DNA of 64,000 bases from Exserohilum rostratum (taxonomy: Eukaryota; Ascomycota; Dothideomycetes; Pleosporales; Pleosporaceae). Below, one piece after another: positions 8,685 to 18,937 of this stretch (its first letter is position 1; each line of letters starts with the position of its first letter). Below the pieces are notes generated by a model that was not told the DNA's origin, made no database searches, and was given only the letters and a program-made list of their open reading frames with translations. A program made the position numbers and the translations under genes. The DNA lies in NCBI GenBank assembly GCA_026367775.1, contig CP111152.1, positions 2,852,001-2,916,000 on the forward strand, in the 5' to 3' direction.

Positions 8685-11046
8685 TGTTGCGAATTGTGGT
8701 AAGAAACTGTATGTGAACCCTCTATTCCTCTCTTATCAGCTATCCTTGAATGTCTCCAGGGCGAAAGGAGAATGAAGCTGCGTTGCTGTGGTCTGTCGTC
8801 AGTAGAGAGAGGGGCAGCTCAAGCTCCGCCGCCCAGCTTTAATCAAAACAAAAGCAGTCGTAGGATTCCGCAATAGCTAAGGTAAGCTTGCAGCTGCAGA
8901 GCCCCAACGTCATGGATTCGTAAATTATCCAATCAATACCTACTAAACCCTGGAATTTGGGGTGTGCGCCACGACAACTTGCAACTGTATTAAACACCAC
9001 ACCCCACTTTTGTCCCGTCTTCTAGCTGCTAGTACCGCTTTCGCCGTTACTTTTTACGGCAGATATGGGGAATGCCAATGTGCCGTTTGGAAAGGGCGGG
9101 CCGAGGGAGCGCGTCCGCGGAGGTATGGAAGGGCTGGGTTCCGCGGAGGTTTGTGATGCCAAGGGTCTTTGCGTTGCTTATGTCTGGTTGTAGTCTTGGA
9201 AAACGCTAATACGTATGGAACACGGGGATAGTTTGTTTTAAACGGGTGCGTATGCTTTTTGTGAGACTTTGGGAGAGTGATTGTAGGATAAGTACCGCCA
9301 GGTATTGTCAACGGAGGAAAATATCTATCGTCTGTTATACACAGTATATAGTTCTTCTTTCCTCTTTCCCTAAGCTATACAAATCGATTCTAAAACCCTG
9401 TAAACGCTCCGTACGCCACGTACCAAGCAATGGATATGCGTACACCTGTTTGTCAAACCAACTTGTGATCCCAATGGCTAGTAGGAGTTCGTCATATTTG
9501 TAGATTTGTTTCTTATTAGTAGTAGTACTCGTCTTCCCTTCCCGCAATATAAAATCTCAAGCAGCCACTATAGCATGCCGAGACTTGGGTTGATTTGGGG
9601 AAGCGGTTCACGCTAGTTCGAAGGTAGGGATCTATCCTCCCTCCCGGGCTTCGTTCCGTAACTTGTTAAGTAATGCTAGTCCTGGTTTTAGGTCCGCATT
9701 CTAAACTACAACGTAGAATTAGTATCCTACTTAAAACTTTCTTTAGAAGGCACAGTAAGCTTATCTTCCTTAGACTTGCTCAACGTACCAAGTGTGAGGA
9801 TAAGGTCCCCCCCCAGCAATTCTCTGTCGTAACGTCCATCGCCCGATCTTCTCCAGATGCACCCTTTGGCGTCGCACCGGGCGTCATTGTTCCGTTTCGA
9901 GGTAGTTTCGGCAGTCTCGTTATGCGATTGGGATAGGTCGTCCAATGAAATTGGGTATGGTGTGTAATGATTAAGGCGCCAGTCCGACTGGTCAAGCCAA
10001 TGCCTTTTAATACTCTGCACACATTGCGGAAGATATTAGTATATATTCTTAAGTATTGAAGTGGTCAAAGGGGAGAAGACAAGACTGGAGTCTAGAACGA
10101 GACTTATCTCTCGAGAGGATTTGTCGAAGATTACAGGACTGACCGCTCTCAGTCGGTTCGGTCTCATCAAATAGTTGATGATGCGAATAATCCAAAAGCG
10201 AACATCACCGAAGTGTTCCTGTCCCAGAACAGAATAGTAGGGCTCCGTTAGGAGGGGTAATGATCGGAGCTGTGGAAACCTCATTCGGTGGGTAGATCGA
10301 GTGTTCACTAGTATTTCCATACTGGTGATGGATAGTTCTGGATCATATGATTTCAAATCGCAGGTGCAGGTGGGTGATGGGTGGTTCTGAAGGCGGATGA
10401 ATGAAGGCGGGATATTGCGGGTTGCATGGGTTTTGTTGATAAACTGTAGGTAAGTGCTCGGTGACGCATACCAGGCAAGAGCTGAGGAGCCTAAGCAATG
10501 GGTGGTATAAGTCCCACTTTTCTTTTGCAGCGAGGAAAGGACAGCCTTGCACTGTGTTGCTCAGCGTATTATAGCCAGCCAATGAGCGCTGGATTTTAGT
10601 AAGTTGCAGTGGTTATTACAGGAAAGCATCTAGCCAGAGCTGATAAAAGATAGTTACTTATTTGCGTGTGTGATTTGAACTTGTCAACGCAGCAGATTTC
10701 GCAATTCAGTGGTGTACACATTGCGGTAAAATACACAATGCAGTAAAACACACAATGCAGTAAAACACACAATGCAGTAAAACACACAATGCAGTAGAGT
10801 ACACAGTATAAGAAAGCGTCGAAGCGCTCTTCCCCTGCAACTAATACACAATGAGTAGTGAGTGCTGACCACATACGCAAAGAACTCCAGGTTCCAGTGA
10901 ACAGAAGTACTACGTAGTTGTGTTCGGATAAACTAGACCTCCGCAACCCAGTGAAACGCAACGCGCTTCCCTCCAATTCATGAGACTAGCACGCAAACAT
11001 ATCCATTTCACTGGCATATTCCAATTTTACGCAGAAACGCAACGGA
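8685..11046. other. Long non-coding gap with a 17-bp minisatellite
   Basis: About 2.4 kb without a believable gene. It holds a promoter region for the oxidoreductase (8685-9000), AT-rich sequence of unknown origin (9000-10700) and a short tandem repeat (10728-10795). I found no TIR, LTR or tRNA in it by eye. Confidence 0.45.
10728..10795. repeat. Minisatellite, four 17-bp units
   Basis: Four adjacent 17-bp units (10728-10744, 10745-10761, 10762-10778, 10779-10795) of the form AAAACACACAATGCAGT. The last three are identical and the first has one change. Degenerate flanking units are visible on both sides (about 10712-10727 and from 10796). It lies about 250 bp upstream of the next gene. Confidence 0.92.
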
Positions 11047-12255
11047 ATGGCGCACCAGTGGGAACAGACGACAACAGATTCACTGGATGTAGGGCCCTGC
11101 TGCAACACTATACCAAGTGCACGCTCACCCATTGACCTTACTGCACCCGACGACCAAAGTTTCGACCGGGACCACGACTTTCAACCCCATGTTAATACCG
11201 CGAACGATTCTATCCCAGAGTACGAACAATCTAACCAATCAAGTCACAAGCCTCTCGTACGAGTGCCGCTTTTCGAAGAGTACTTGAGGCTCCTAGATTT
11301 TGAAACCGGAGCACCTATCCCCATGGCCGGGTCCAGATCAGCTTGTAGCAAGACCACATCAAAGTCGCGGAGTAAACCGTCCATCACAAGTGGCACGATC
11401 AAATATGGGCAAGAAGAGTACACCCAATTTCTCGAAGACCAAGGATGCATTTGGGACGATTCGTCACGTCCGGACAACTACGACGATATCATCAAAGCTC
11501 TAGAAATCAGCATTGATATCACAGACCTGGATGCAAAATGTCTCAAGTACGGGATGAAAATGGCAGAAAATGAAGCCTACATACAAACACTTGTGCTACC
11601 ATACGTGATAGACTCCCGAGAGTATACAGATACAGAGTCCGAGTTTCGTCCCCTACCCTGCGCCAACTGGTTCAATAGTGGGCCTATCAAAGACGGTCTG
11701 AGGGTAAATTCCATACCATCGCCGCAGCCGGACTTGACCATCGGCTTGAACGCCGACAAGTTGGCAAAAAAGGCGCGCAGAGTTAGCAACGAGCTAGGAG
11801 ATTATATGCGACCTGTAATTGGCGCATCACGACTTCTGTGTCCTTTCTTCACTGTGGAGATCAAGGGCTGGCAGTCAAGCTCATTGGGATTTCTTCAAAA
11901 CGTGCACAATGCTGCAGTCATGGTGCGAAATCTCCGCAAGTTGCGTGAGAGAGCGGGGATAGACGTCAAGAAGGAATTCGATAACAACGCACATGTCTTT
12001 ACCGTAGTACTCGCCAAGTCGGATATTCAGTTGTACTGCGGTTGGTGCCGAGAGGCCGATGATGGCAATATTGAGTACCGCTTTACAAAGCTAGCCGCCT
12101 GTGTCAACCCTAGCCTTGAAGAAGTGAAGAAACTCATTTCTCAAATTCGAAACGGCATCACCTGGTTTGGCAAAAACGTGAAGGATTTTTTGGTCAAGGA
12201 CATCGATACTATCTGGGACCAACTGAAGGAAGAGGGAGAAGAGAAAGAGTTTTGA
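11047..12255 (+). CDS. Hypothetical protein with PD-(D/E)XK-like domain (402 aa; DUF7924-like)
   Basis: Single-exon gene. The N-terminal 130 residues are polar and look disordered, with a basic Ser/Lys patch (KTTSKSRSKPS). The C-terminal half has the arrangement of the PD-(D/E)XK nuclease fold seen in a fungal-specific uncharacterised family: Asp229 in PQPDLTIGL, then Glu271 and Lys273 in CPFFTVEIKG, with helices before and after. If folded as such it would bind a metal and could cut nucleic acid, but activity is inference. The family is expanded in plant-associated fungi and usually has no assigned role. No signal peptide. The family name is from memory of motif layout, not from a search. 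Confidence 0.72.
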   Translation: MAHQWEQTTTDSLDVGPCCNTIPSARSPIDLTAPDDQSFDRDHDFQPHVNTANDSIPEYEQSNQSSHKPLVRVPLFEEYLRLLDFETGAPIPMAGSRSACSKTTSKSRSKPSITSGTIKYGQEEYTQFLEDQGCIWDDSSRPDNYDDIIKALEISIDITDLDAKCLKYGMKMAENEAYIQTLVLPYVIDSREYTDTESEFRPLPCANWFNSGPIKDGLRVNSIPSPQPDLTIGLNADKLAKKARRVSNELGDYMRPVIGASRLLCPFFTVEIKGWQSSSLGFLQNVHNAAVMVRNLRKLRERAGIDVKKEFDNNAHVFTVVLAKSDIQLYCGWCREADDGNIEYRFTKLAACVNPSLEEVKKLISQIRNGITWFGKNVKDFLVKDIDTIWDQLKEEGEEKEF

Positions 12256-13615
12256 GTCATATCAGAAAGTTGATATACTTATCCAGCTTCTCGTGTGCCT
12301 ACTATTTTCTGTGTAGATTATCAATGAGTAGGTAGAGGAGTTGTTCGCTGACCATATGCGATCTCTTTAGTTAACTCACCTGTTTGTGGGAATTCATAAG
12401 CATTAGAGTCATCTTGATAGATTGGTTACGATACTTGGATAAACGACCAACAGATACCTAGCCCTCATTCACGAAGGAGTTCAGCGCGTCCATGACTAGC
12501 CCCAAAATGATGATACGACTTAAAATGCCCCTTTTTATCCACATGAATTATGTAGATTAGTGACCATGACTCTCCTGTGTCGAAACTTGTCGGATATGGC
12601 AGTCGAGGAAGAAGTGATGTCTGGAAGCGGCTGGCAAGGGGCACTAACCGATTGTGGACACGGCTACGGCGGTGTTGATACCTAGCCCTTGCAAACGTTG
12701 CCACCCGATATTGCGACATCCCTTACAACCAGCTGAGATTAGCAGCATGGCCAACGCCCACTTGAATATCGCTTACAATACACTGCGACCCAGAACAGAC
12801 CAAATGCGAGGCAGGGGTGGAGAAAACAAGCTTCTCGCCGAGCCCCCGGTCCGGGGAATCCGCCGATTCGGCACATGGCTTCTCCACTTCATATAAACAA
12901 ATTGGTTTCGATACCCCCCGACTTAATATGCGACCTGCTAGCTCAGCCAACTAGAGTCACATTCGCTCTCTGATAAGAGTATCTGAGTCACCAGAGAGCG
13001 TCACATCTGCTGCAACATGCCAAAAATTTAAACTCAAATCTGCAGACACAATCCCTATCTCGGTCTCAGTAGCAGCATTAGTGAAAGGCGATTCAAGATT
13101 CATTCAAGGTCTACAAAAACAATGCAGCTAGGCGTTAAGAAATTCCTCGTGATCCAGGGGTCTCGATTAGACGGGAGTTTTATCCGGTAGTCCTATATGT
13201 GATGTGGATTATATGCAGACGACCCACCACAGACGCAAAGCGTTTGGGCAGTCCGAGAGCCCAGGGCTAGGGTGTCCACGAGTTTCACACGATATCCTGC
13301 AGTCGATTAATCTATACACCACTTGCGTGATGTCACACGGAGAAGGCCGGACCCGGAACGCGGTGACAACAAGCTTTGTTTTAATCTATATCCAAGTCAT
13401 CCGACCTTGGTATTCTCAGGCAATCAACCTATCACGACGTGATGGCAGCAGATGAAGCAATACGCCAAGATTAACGTGTAAGCGAGCACACCTTGTATCC
13501 CCAGGGTATTGAGAGGAGTATAAAGATGTCGCGGTAGCTGGTACAGCAGAATATCGACAACCGCCTTCAACAGTCTTCTGCAGTTCAGTCAGCGATCGAC
13601 CATCGTACTTCCATC
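12256..13615. other. Non-coding gap, includes AA9 promoter
   Basis: About 1.36 kb. No convincing frame. A 9-bp inverted repeat (12964-12972 with 12992-13000, 19-nt loop) is present. The last 100 bases hold the TATA box of the monooxygenase gene. Confidence 0.45.
13519..13524 (+). promoter_or_regulatory. TATA box of the AA9 gene
   Basis: TATAAA, 92 nt upstream of the ATG at 13616. A single CreA-type word (CTGGGG on the minus strand, 13499-13504) lies just upstream. Carbon-catabolite control is usual for this enzyme class, but one such short word is weak evidence. Confidence 0.6.
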
Positions 13616-14723
13616 ATGAAGAGCACATTTATTCTAGCTGGCGTGTCTGCCTTTGCGACACAGGTTGCCTCCCACGCAACATTCCAAGATCTCTGGGTCA
13701 ACGGTGTGGACAAGATATGTAGCCCCTAGGAGTATTCGTTGTATAATTCTGACACCCATCTACCAGTCAACTTGCGCAAGGCTGCCGATGAGCAACAGCC
13801 CTGTCACTGAAGTGACAGGTAACGACATCCGTTGCAATGCCAACCATGGACCCGCAGCAGCCAAGTGCAGCGTCCCAGCCGGTGCCACCGTCACCGTAGA
13901 AATGCACCAGCAGAACGGCGACCGCTCCTGCGCCAATGAAGCCATCGGTGGCGCCCATTACGGTCCGGTTCTTGTTTACATGTCCAAAGTCGACGACGCT
14001 TCCACAGCCGATGGCTCCACGCCTTTCTTCAAGATCTTTGAGGATACCTGGGCGAAGAACCCTTCTGGATCAAGTGGTTCGGATGACTACTGGGGAACAA
14101 AGGACCTCAACAAGAACTGCGGAAAGATGGATGTACCGATCCCCAAAGACCTGGCGGCAGGAGACTACCTCTTGAGGGCTGAGGCCATTGCGCTGCACAC
14201 TGCAAGCAGCGTAGGAGGTGCACAGTTCTACATGACCTGCTTCCAGATTACTGTCACTGGCGGAGGCTCAGTGTCGCCCGCCGGAGAGAAATTCCCTGGC
14301 GCATACAAGGCTACCGACCCTGGTATTGAGATCAACATCTACCAAGCACTTTCTTCTTACACTGCGCCCGGCCCGGCAGTCATCGCTGGTGGTACTGAGG
14401 CTGTCGCTGGCAAAGCTGGATCGGCCGTGACTGCTACTGGAGGACCAGCTGCACCCACGACTGCTCCGACCAAGGCAACCACCATGCAGACATCAGTTGT
14501 GGCTACCTCTGCTGCACCTGCCCCATCAACTGGAGGCGGCTCTGGCTCTGGTGGCTGCTCGGTCGCGAAGTTCGGACAATGCGGTGGAAAGGGGTTCACT
14601 GGCTGCACAACCTGTGAGTACTATCGTGCCAAGTACATGTGAAAGACTCTTGCTGACATATAAACAGGTGCCTCAGGATCGACCTGCAAGGCTTCTGGCG
14701 AATTCTACTCGCAGTGCTTGTGA
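13616..14723 (+). CDS. AA9 lytic polysaccharide monooxygenase with C-terminal CBM1 (about 334 aa); first splice donor abnormal
   Basis: Secreted copper enzyme that oxidatively breaks cellulose. A 19-aa signal peptide ends in QVAS and is followed by His20, which becomes the N-terminal copper ligand (HATFQDLWVNG). The second histidine lies in GGAHYGPVLVYM and the axial Tyr in AQFYMTCFQI. After the catalytic domain come a Thr/Ala/Pro linker and a CBM1 (CSVAKFGQCGG...FYSQCL). Exons: 13616-about 13717, 13767-14613 and 14668-14723. The second intron (14614-14667) is a clean GT-AG and completes the CBM1. The first is not: the only good GT (13719) sits one base too late, so canonical splicing shifts the frame and stops soon after. 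Frame is kept only by a TG-AG intron (13718-13766) or by a weak GT at 13706 that drops four residues. The gene could be a fresh pseudogene or the base at 13718 an assembly error. Confidence 0.85.
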
Positions 14724-15776
14724 AAAGTAGGAGAGTCGTGTCTAGATACTTTAAGTAACTTCTTGTAAATACTTGTGACCCAGTATATGTGGGTCTACCT
14801 TGTTGCCCTGCATATAGCCATTCGGTATAGATGTCGGAATACAACCTACAAAGGAAGGAGTTCCTTCCCGTCACTCTCGCTTTTCCTCCATGCCCAAATT
14901 TGTCTAGTTATGCAATACCACGTCGATGCAGACAGATGCAAATCTGCTGCAAGCGCACTCTTAATGATCAAGTTGTTTTACCCTTAAGTCGATTCAAATC
15001 GGAGTGAACACCGCATGCAGCACCTCCATCACAGCTGCGTACGTATGCACAGGGGCTTAATCATCACGTGACACACAATCTACTCCGACGCCTATTCTAT
15101 TCCAGCCAATCTCAGGGTGACGTGAATTGACTGCGACAATGTATGTGTTGCACAGAAAGCAGCCTTACCTAATCAACGAGGCCTGCTTTTTCACTGCGCG
15201 AATTCTCCGAATCCACCGGCATTCTTTTGTGTCGTAGAGATGCGTGCAACGCGGGCTTCGGCATTGGACGCCTGACGTCGGACTCGGCATGGATTACTGC
15301 CATCGCTGCTGCCTGCGCCCCAAAAAATATCTACCAGGATATGTGTAGCTGCATTTCGCTCCAAACAGCATGTCCGTGTATTCCAAAATACATATCTACA
15401 AAGCAAGTCATACCGGTGGCTGTTCTAACCACGCGATGTGATTTGCCAGACCGAACAAGATGAGGCGAGTCACCTTTGTGAGGAGCCTGAAGGTGCCACG
15501 CCGTTGGACCCTTTACCTTCATATTTTACTCCGAAGCACATGCGGCATAGATTGCAACGGACATCAAATGTTAGAGTGAAAGTAGGAGACATGGGAGGTA
15601 AGAGAGGCGGTTTGAGAGTAGAGATTTGTATATAAGGATATGCTTGGCTCTCTCTTTTTCTCAGCATCAGAACAGCACAACACACAGTAACAAAATCAAA
15701 GCAGTACTCTACTATCAAATATCTCTTATATCACTCGTACCACACTGAGTATCTACAAAAGCCTCTAAACTGCACA
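14724..15776. other. Non-coding gap, includes promoter of the small Ser-rich gene
   Basis: About 1.05 kb with no believable coding frame. The last 150 bases carry a TATA-like box and a CA-rich leader. Confidence 0.45.
15629..15635 (+). promoter_or_regulatory. TATA-like box of the 95-aa protein gene
   Basis: TATATAA, about 140 nt upstream of the ATG at 15777. It is followed by a CA/TC-rich stretch typical of fungal transcription start regions. Confidence 0.5.
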
Positions 15777-16129
15777 ATGTCTTCCACATCAGCCACCGCA
15801 ACTACCACTACTCCTCTTGCTCCATCCTCGGCATCGCCAAGCTACAAAACGCTCTCGCCCCCATCATACGCGGACTCCACCTCAAACTCTGACGCGCATT
15901 CCCTCGTTTCGAGCACCACTTCCTCGAAGACCCTGCTGGCCAAGATGTGGAACAAGAAGTGTACGTCATATATTGCCTCAACATCCTTCCAAATGATTTG
16001 AGTTGCTGCTAACGAGTTTGAATAGCGTCTTCCTCTTCGCCTCCTCTTTCTGCAGCTGCTATGCAGGCTAAAGTAGCCGAGAAGCAGATTAGGGCCGAGG
16101 CGAGGATGTCGTACTTCTCAATGATGTAA
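15777..16129 (+). CDS. Small Ser/Thr-rich protein of unknown function (95 aa)
   Basis: Two exons: 15777-15960 and 16026-16129, with a 65-nt intron (GTACGT ... AATAG). The junction is in frame and gives N-K-K-S-S-S-S-S-P-P. The N-terminal 45 residues are almost all Ser, Thr, Ala and Pro. A short basic segment (KTLLAKMWNKK) follows, then a charged helix (AKVAEKQIRAEARMSYFSMM) that ends at the stop. No signal peptide and no membrane segment. A TATA box, a clear intron and a strong codon pattern argue for a real gene. I do not recognise the family. The length and terminal helix would suit a small stress-induced or regulatory protein, but that is only a guess. Confidence 0.75.
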
Positions 16130-16656
16130 GCGCCGCGGAAGGATCGAGTACACGAGGACAAGGGTAGATATTGGATCCTTCTGTTTGGGATTTTTTTGAA
16201 GAGAACTATATTGGATGATGGGATGGTTACGTCTCGCCGAGGAGACAGTGCGGAGGTCTTTTTCCTGGGTTGGATTCTGGAAGCTTTAGTCTCCGTTTCT
16301 TTTGGCGAACTATGGATTGATAGTTTGTGCTTTGCAACTTCTAGGTTTATTCCTTTTTTTCTTTTTCTTTGATAGGTACTTTCCGGCGTAATAGATTTTT
16401 TCCATGGGAAACTATCCTTTAGTTAGAATTGCTGCATTTGAAAATGTGCTTAATCATGCATGTGCATCAGTACAAAGGTCATGAAGTAATGGACTTGCAG
16501 ATACGATTTCAATGGCAAGTACGCATATATCAAATTACAATCTAAATTCGTGAGCTGCTTAGGTTTCCTCAATACTACCCAAAAGTGGCAAGTTGAGAAC
16601 ATGGCCGTCAGTGCCACTTTTGGGCAGGAGCCGAGCAGAGGTATCCATGCTACACG
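16130..16656. other. Convergent 3' region with inverted repeat
   Basis: 527 bp between the ends of two genes that face each other. It holds no frame. A 13-bp perfect inverted repeat sits near the minus-strand gene's stop. Confidence 0.5.
16578..16624. repeat. 13-bp perfect inverted repeat (hairpin)
   Basis: CCCAAAAGTGGCA at 16578-16590 is repeated inverted at 16612-16624, with a 21-nt loop. It lies 33 bp beyond the stop codon of the minus-strand DUF2235 gene, so it would be in that transcript's 3' UTR. Confidence 0.85.
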
Positions 16657-18937
16657 CTATGTAGCATTTGACTTCTTTCGCGACGACAGATAATCATGCT
16701 TCTTTTCTCCATGCCCATTCGAAGGCTCAGTCTCATCCGTCTTTGTTCGCTCAGGAGGGAAGCGTCTGACAAAGCATTCGCCCACGGCATGGCCCTCTTC
16801 ACGAGCAGCGACCCATTTTCCTATGCCGTATTGTTTGGGTGCGTGTCTCACGCCCCTACCGCCTCCGCCTACAATCAAGTTGCCAGGCCGATACTTAGGA
16901 TCCGCGTGCATACGCTTAATAGCACTACCATGGATGACAGCATTGGCGGGGATGTCGCGGGTCTCGCCCTTGGGCAAAGGCCAACGGATGGCTTTCCAGC
17001 TGCCGTCTTCTTGGAGGTCCATGCGCCGGAAGGGCAGGTACTCCATCATGTTCCAAGACATGACTCCTGCGCGGGTGGCACCGTTGTTGAATTGGAGCAC
17101 ATCGTGTATACGGCCTTCTGTTGCAGCAGCGTGGAGATGTTTGTGGAAGCGCGTTTCTGGGACTGATTGGTGGTGGGTAAGAATGTTCTCATCGTCGGTG
17201 TAGCCAGTGATGCGGCTCGATGTATTCGCGTCGCTCTCGACAGGCAACGGGGACGCAGGGTCAACTTCGATAGTTGGCACATTTTCGTAAGTTTGTATGT
17301 TGCCTGATACAGCGTCTTCATGGCAACAGTTCAGAGCTGCGAGCTTCTCCTCATCGAATTCGAGGCCGGCTTTTTGCGCCTCACGCACCATCCAAACGAG
17401 GGGTACATGGCTAAGCGATACTTCGCCCTCTACAAGGGGCCAACCTCCACCAATGTCCTATGTAGCGTTAGTATTGTGGATGCGTTGCGTTATGAGTATT
17501 GTACTTACAGCGTGGCAGCCAGGGAACCAGACTTCTTGGATGTCTTGTTCATCCTCTTCGTCTGTTGTGTTGAAGGTTCCATGAATATCGATTGAACGCA
17601 TAGAGGGGGTAACTGAGCGCTGATTGCCATCCAGGTGAGAGCATCCGGCGCTCGAGCTGCGCACACCCGAGGTGTCATGTGGGTTTCGGAATCGCTCAGG
17701 GGGTGCCAGACTGCGAGAACGGCCTCTAGTATCCTCTTGATCATGTTGATTCTCCTGCCCGTCTTGCTCGTCGTGACCATGTACCAGACCCTTCATTTTT
17801 TCGACATGCTTGTGACGGCGCCTGTAGTACATGGACCTGTCCGGTCTTTCTTGGGAGATCAAGTCTTGTCGGAACTTTGCGCGGCGCTCATCTATCGAGA
17901 CTGCATGACGGATAACTCGTGCACTGCTTCGTGCGGTGTACGGAAATCTACTGCGCTGCATCCATGCATTCTCGAAAGCCGGGACACTGTTGACAGTATC
18001 AAATAGACCCAGGAAGCAAATGGGCTTGACAGGACGACTGAATGTCTCTCTGAAAGCGCACATGTACTCGAGGAGCTTATGCTTTTCAGATTTTTCCCCA
18101 GGCTTTCTTTCACTTTTCTCTTCTGGTATTCGACATTGCCATTTCTGAAAGGTTCTGGAGAGCTCAGTCAGTATGGCATATCAATTTCTTGCTAGCGATA
18201 CCTACTTCCACGCGAATTGGCACATCTCTTCGTTACCTGCCTGTGGAGTATTAGATTGATTCATGTTGCTTGAAATGATTAGATGCTTACCGAGAGTAGG
18301 CCGACATGATCCAGCATCTCAGCGAGGAATCGAGCTGTGTAAGCGCCTCGCGAGAACCCAAAGAAGTAAATGTCATCTCCAGGGGAGTAGTATCTCATCA
18401 GAAACTATAAATATCTGTCAGCCGAGGCTTTGATGTTTGCTCATATCCAAAAACTTGTGGACTCTTCACAGGAAGATCATGCCGGCGTACCTTGTATCCA
18501 GCCATAACATGCATGTCAAAAGACGTTCCTAGCATCATTAGATGTAATGATCCATGAGAGCGGCTAAACGTACCAACTGCACTGTCTTTTGCTTTGGCAT
18601 ACCATGATTGAAACCTCTCCCATCGACCTGTTCGGGTCATGGAGCCATCCGCTTTGGTGATGTAAGTGCCAATTCCTGGCTGGTAGTAATGGAATTGATC
18701 GTCGCCATTGCGATCAAGCATGCGGTAGATTTTGAGGATGTTGCTGTCTGAGTCTGTACCAGAAAACTTGTTGCCTGTGCCGTCGAAGCACAGGACGAAC
18801 TTCTTGGTTACATGGCCTTGACGATGAGGTGTAGCTCCATAGTCCAGAGGATTTTCGTTAGGCACTGATGTGGACGGTTGAGGCAAATCGGTTTGTGGGC
18901 CTAGTAACCCAGTGTTCTTGGAAGCCATGTTGGCCAA
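16657..18937 (-). CDS. DUF2235 alpha/beta-hydrolase domain protein (665 aa)
   Basis: Six exons on the minus strand: 18937-18574, 18528-18491, 18404-18291, 18240-18206, 18154-17509 and 17457-16657. All five introns are GT-AG (45-86 nt) and all junctions keep the frame. DUF2235 is the catalytic domain shared with Tle1-type phospholipases. The opening strand is KKFVLCFDGTGNKF, the nucleophile Ser152 lies in FFGFSRGAYTAR, the acid Asp236 in FLGLFDTVNSV, and the base His398 in GCHADIGGGW, so a full Ser-Asp-His triad is present. A charged insert (about 310-390, rich in Asp/Glu/Arg) interrupts the fold before the histidine, and a 260-residue C-terminal part follows. The substrate is unknown. A second Met three codons in (18928) could be the start. 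No signal peptide, so probably cytosolic. Confidence 0.9.

Noticed and set aside
8685..10700. Possible degraded retroelement in the AT-rich gap
   Set aside because: I found no LTR pair, poly-protein motif or TIR. AT-richness alone is not enough.
12964..13000. 9-bp inverted repeat (CGCTCTCTG / CAGAGAGCG)
   Set aside because: Too short to separate from chance in 64 kb and not tied to any gene.
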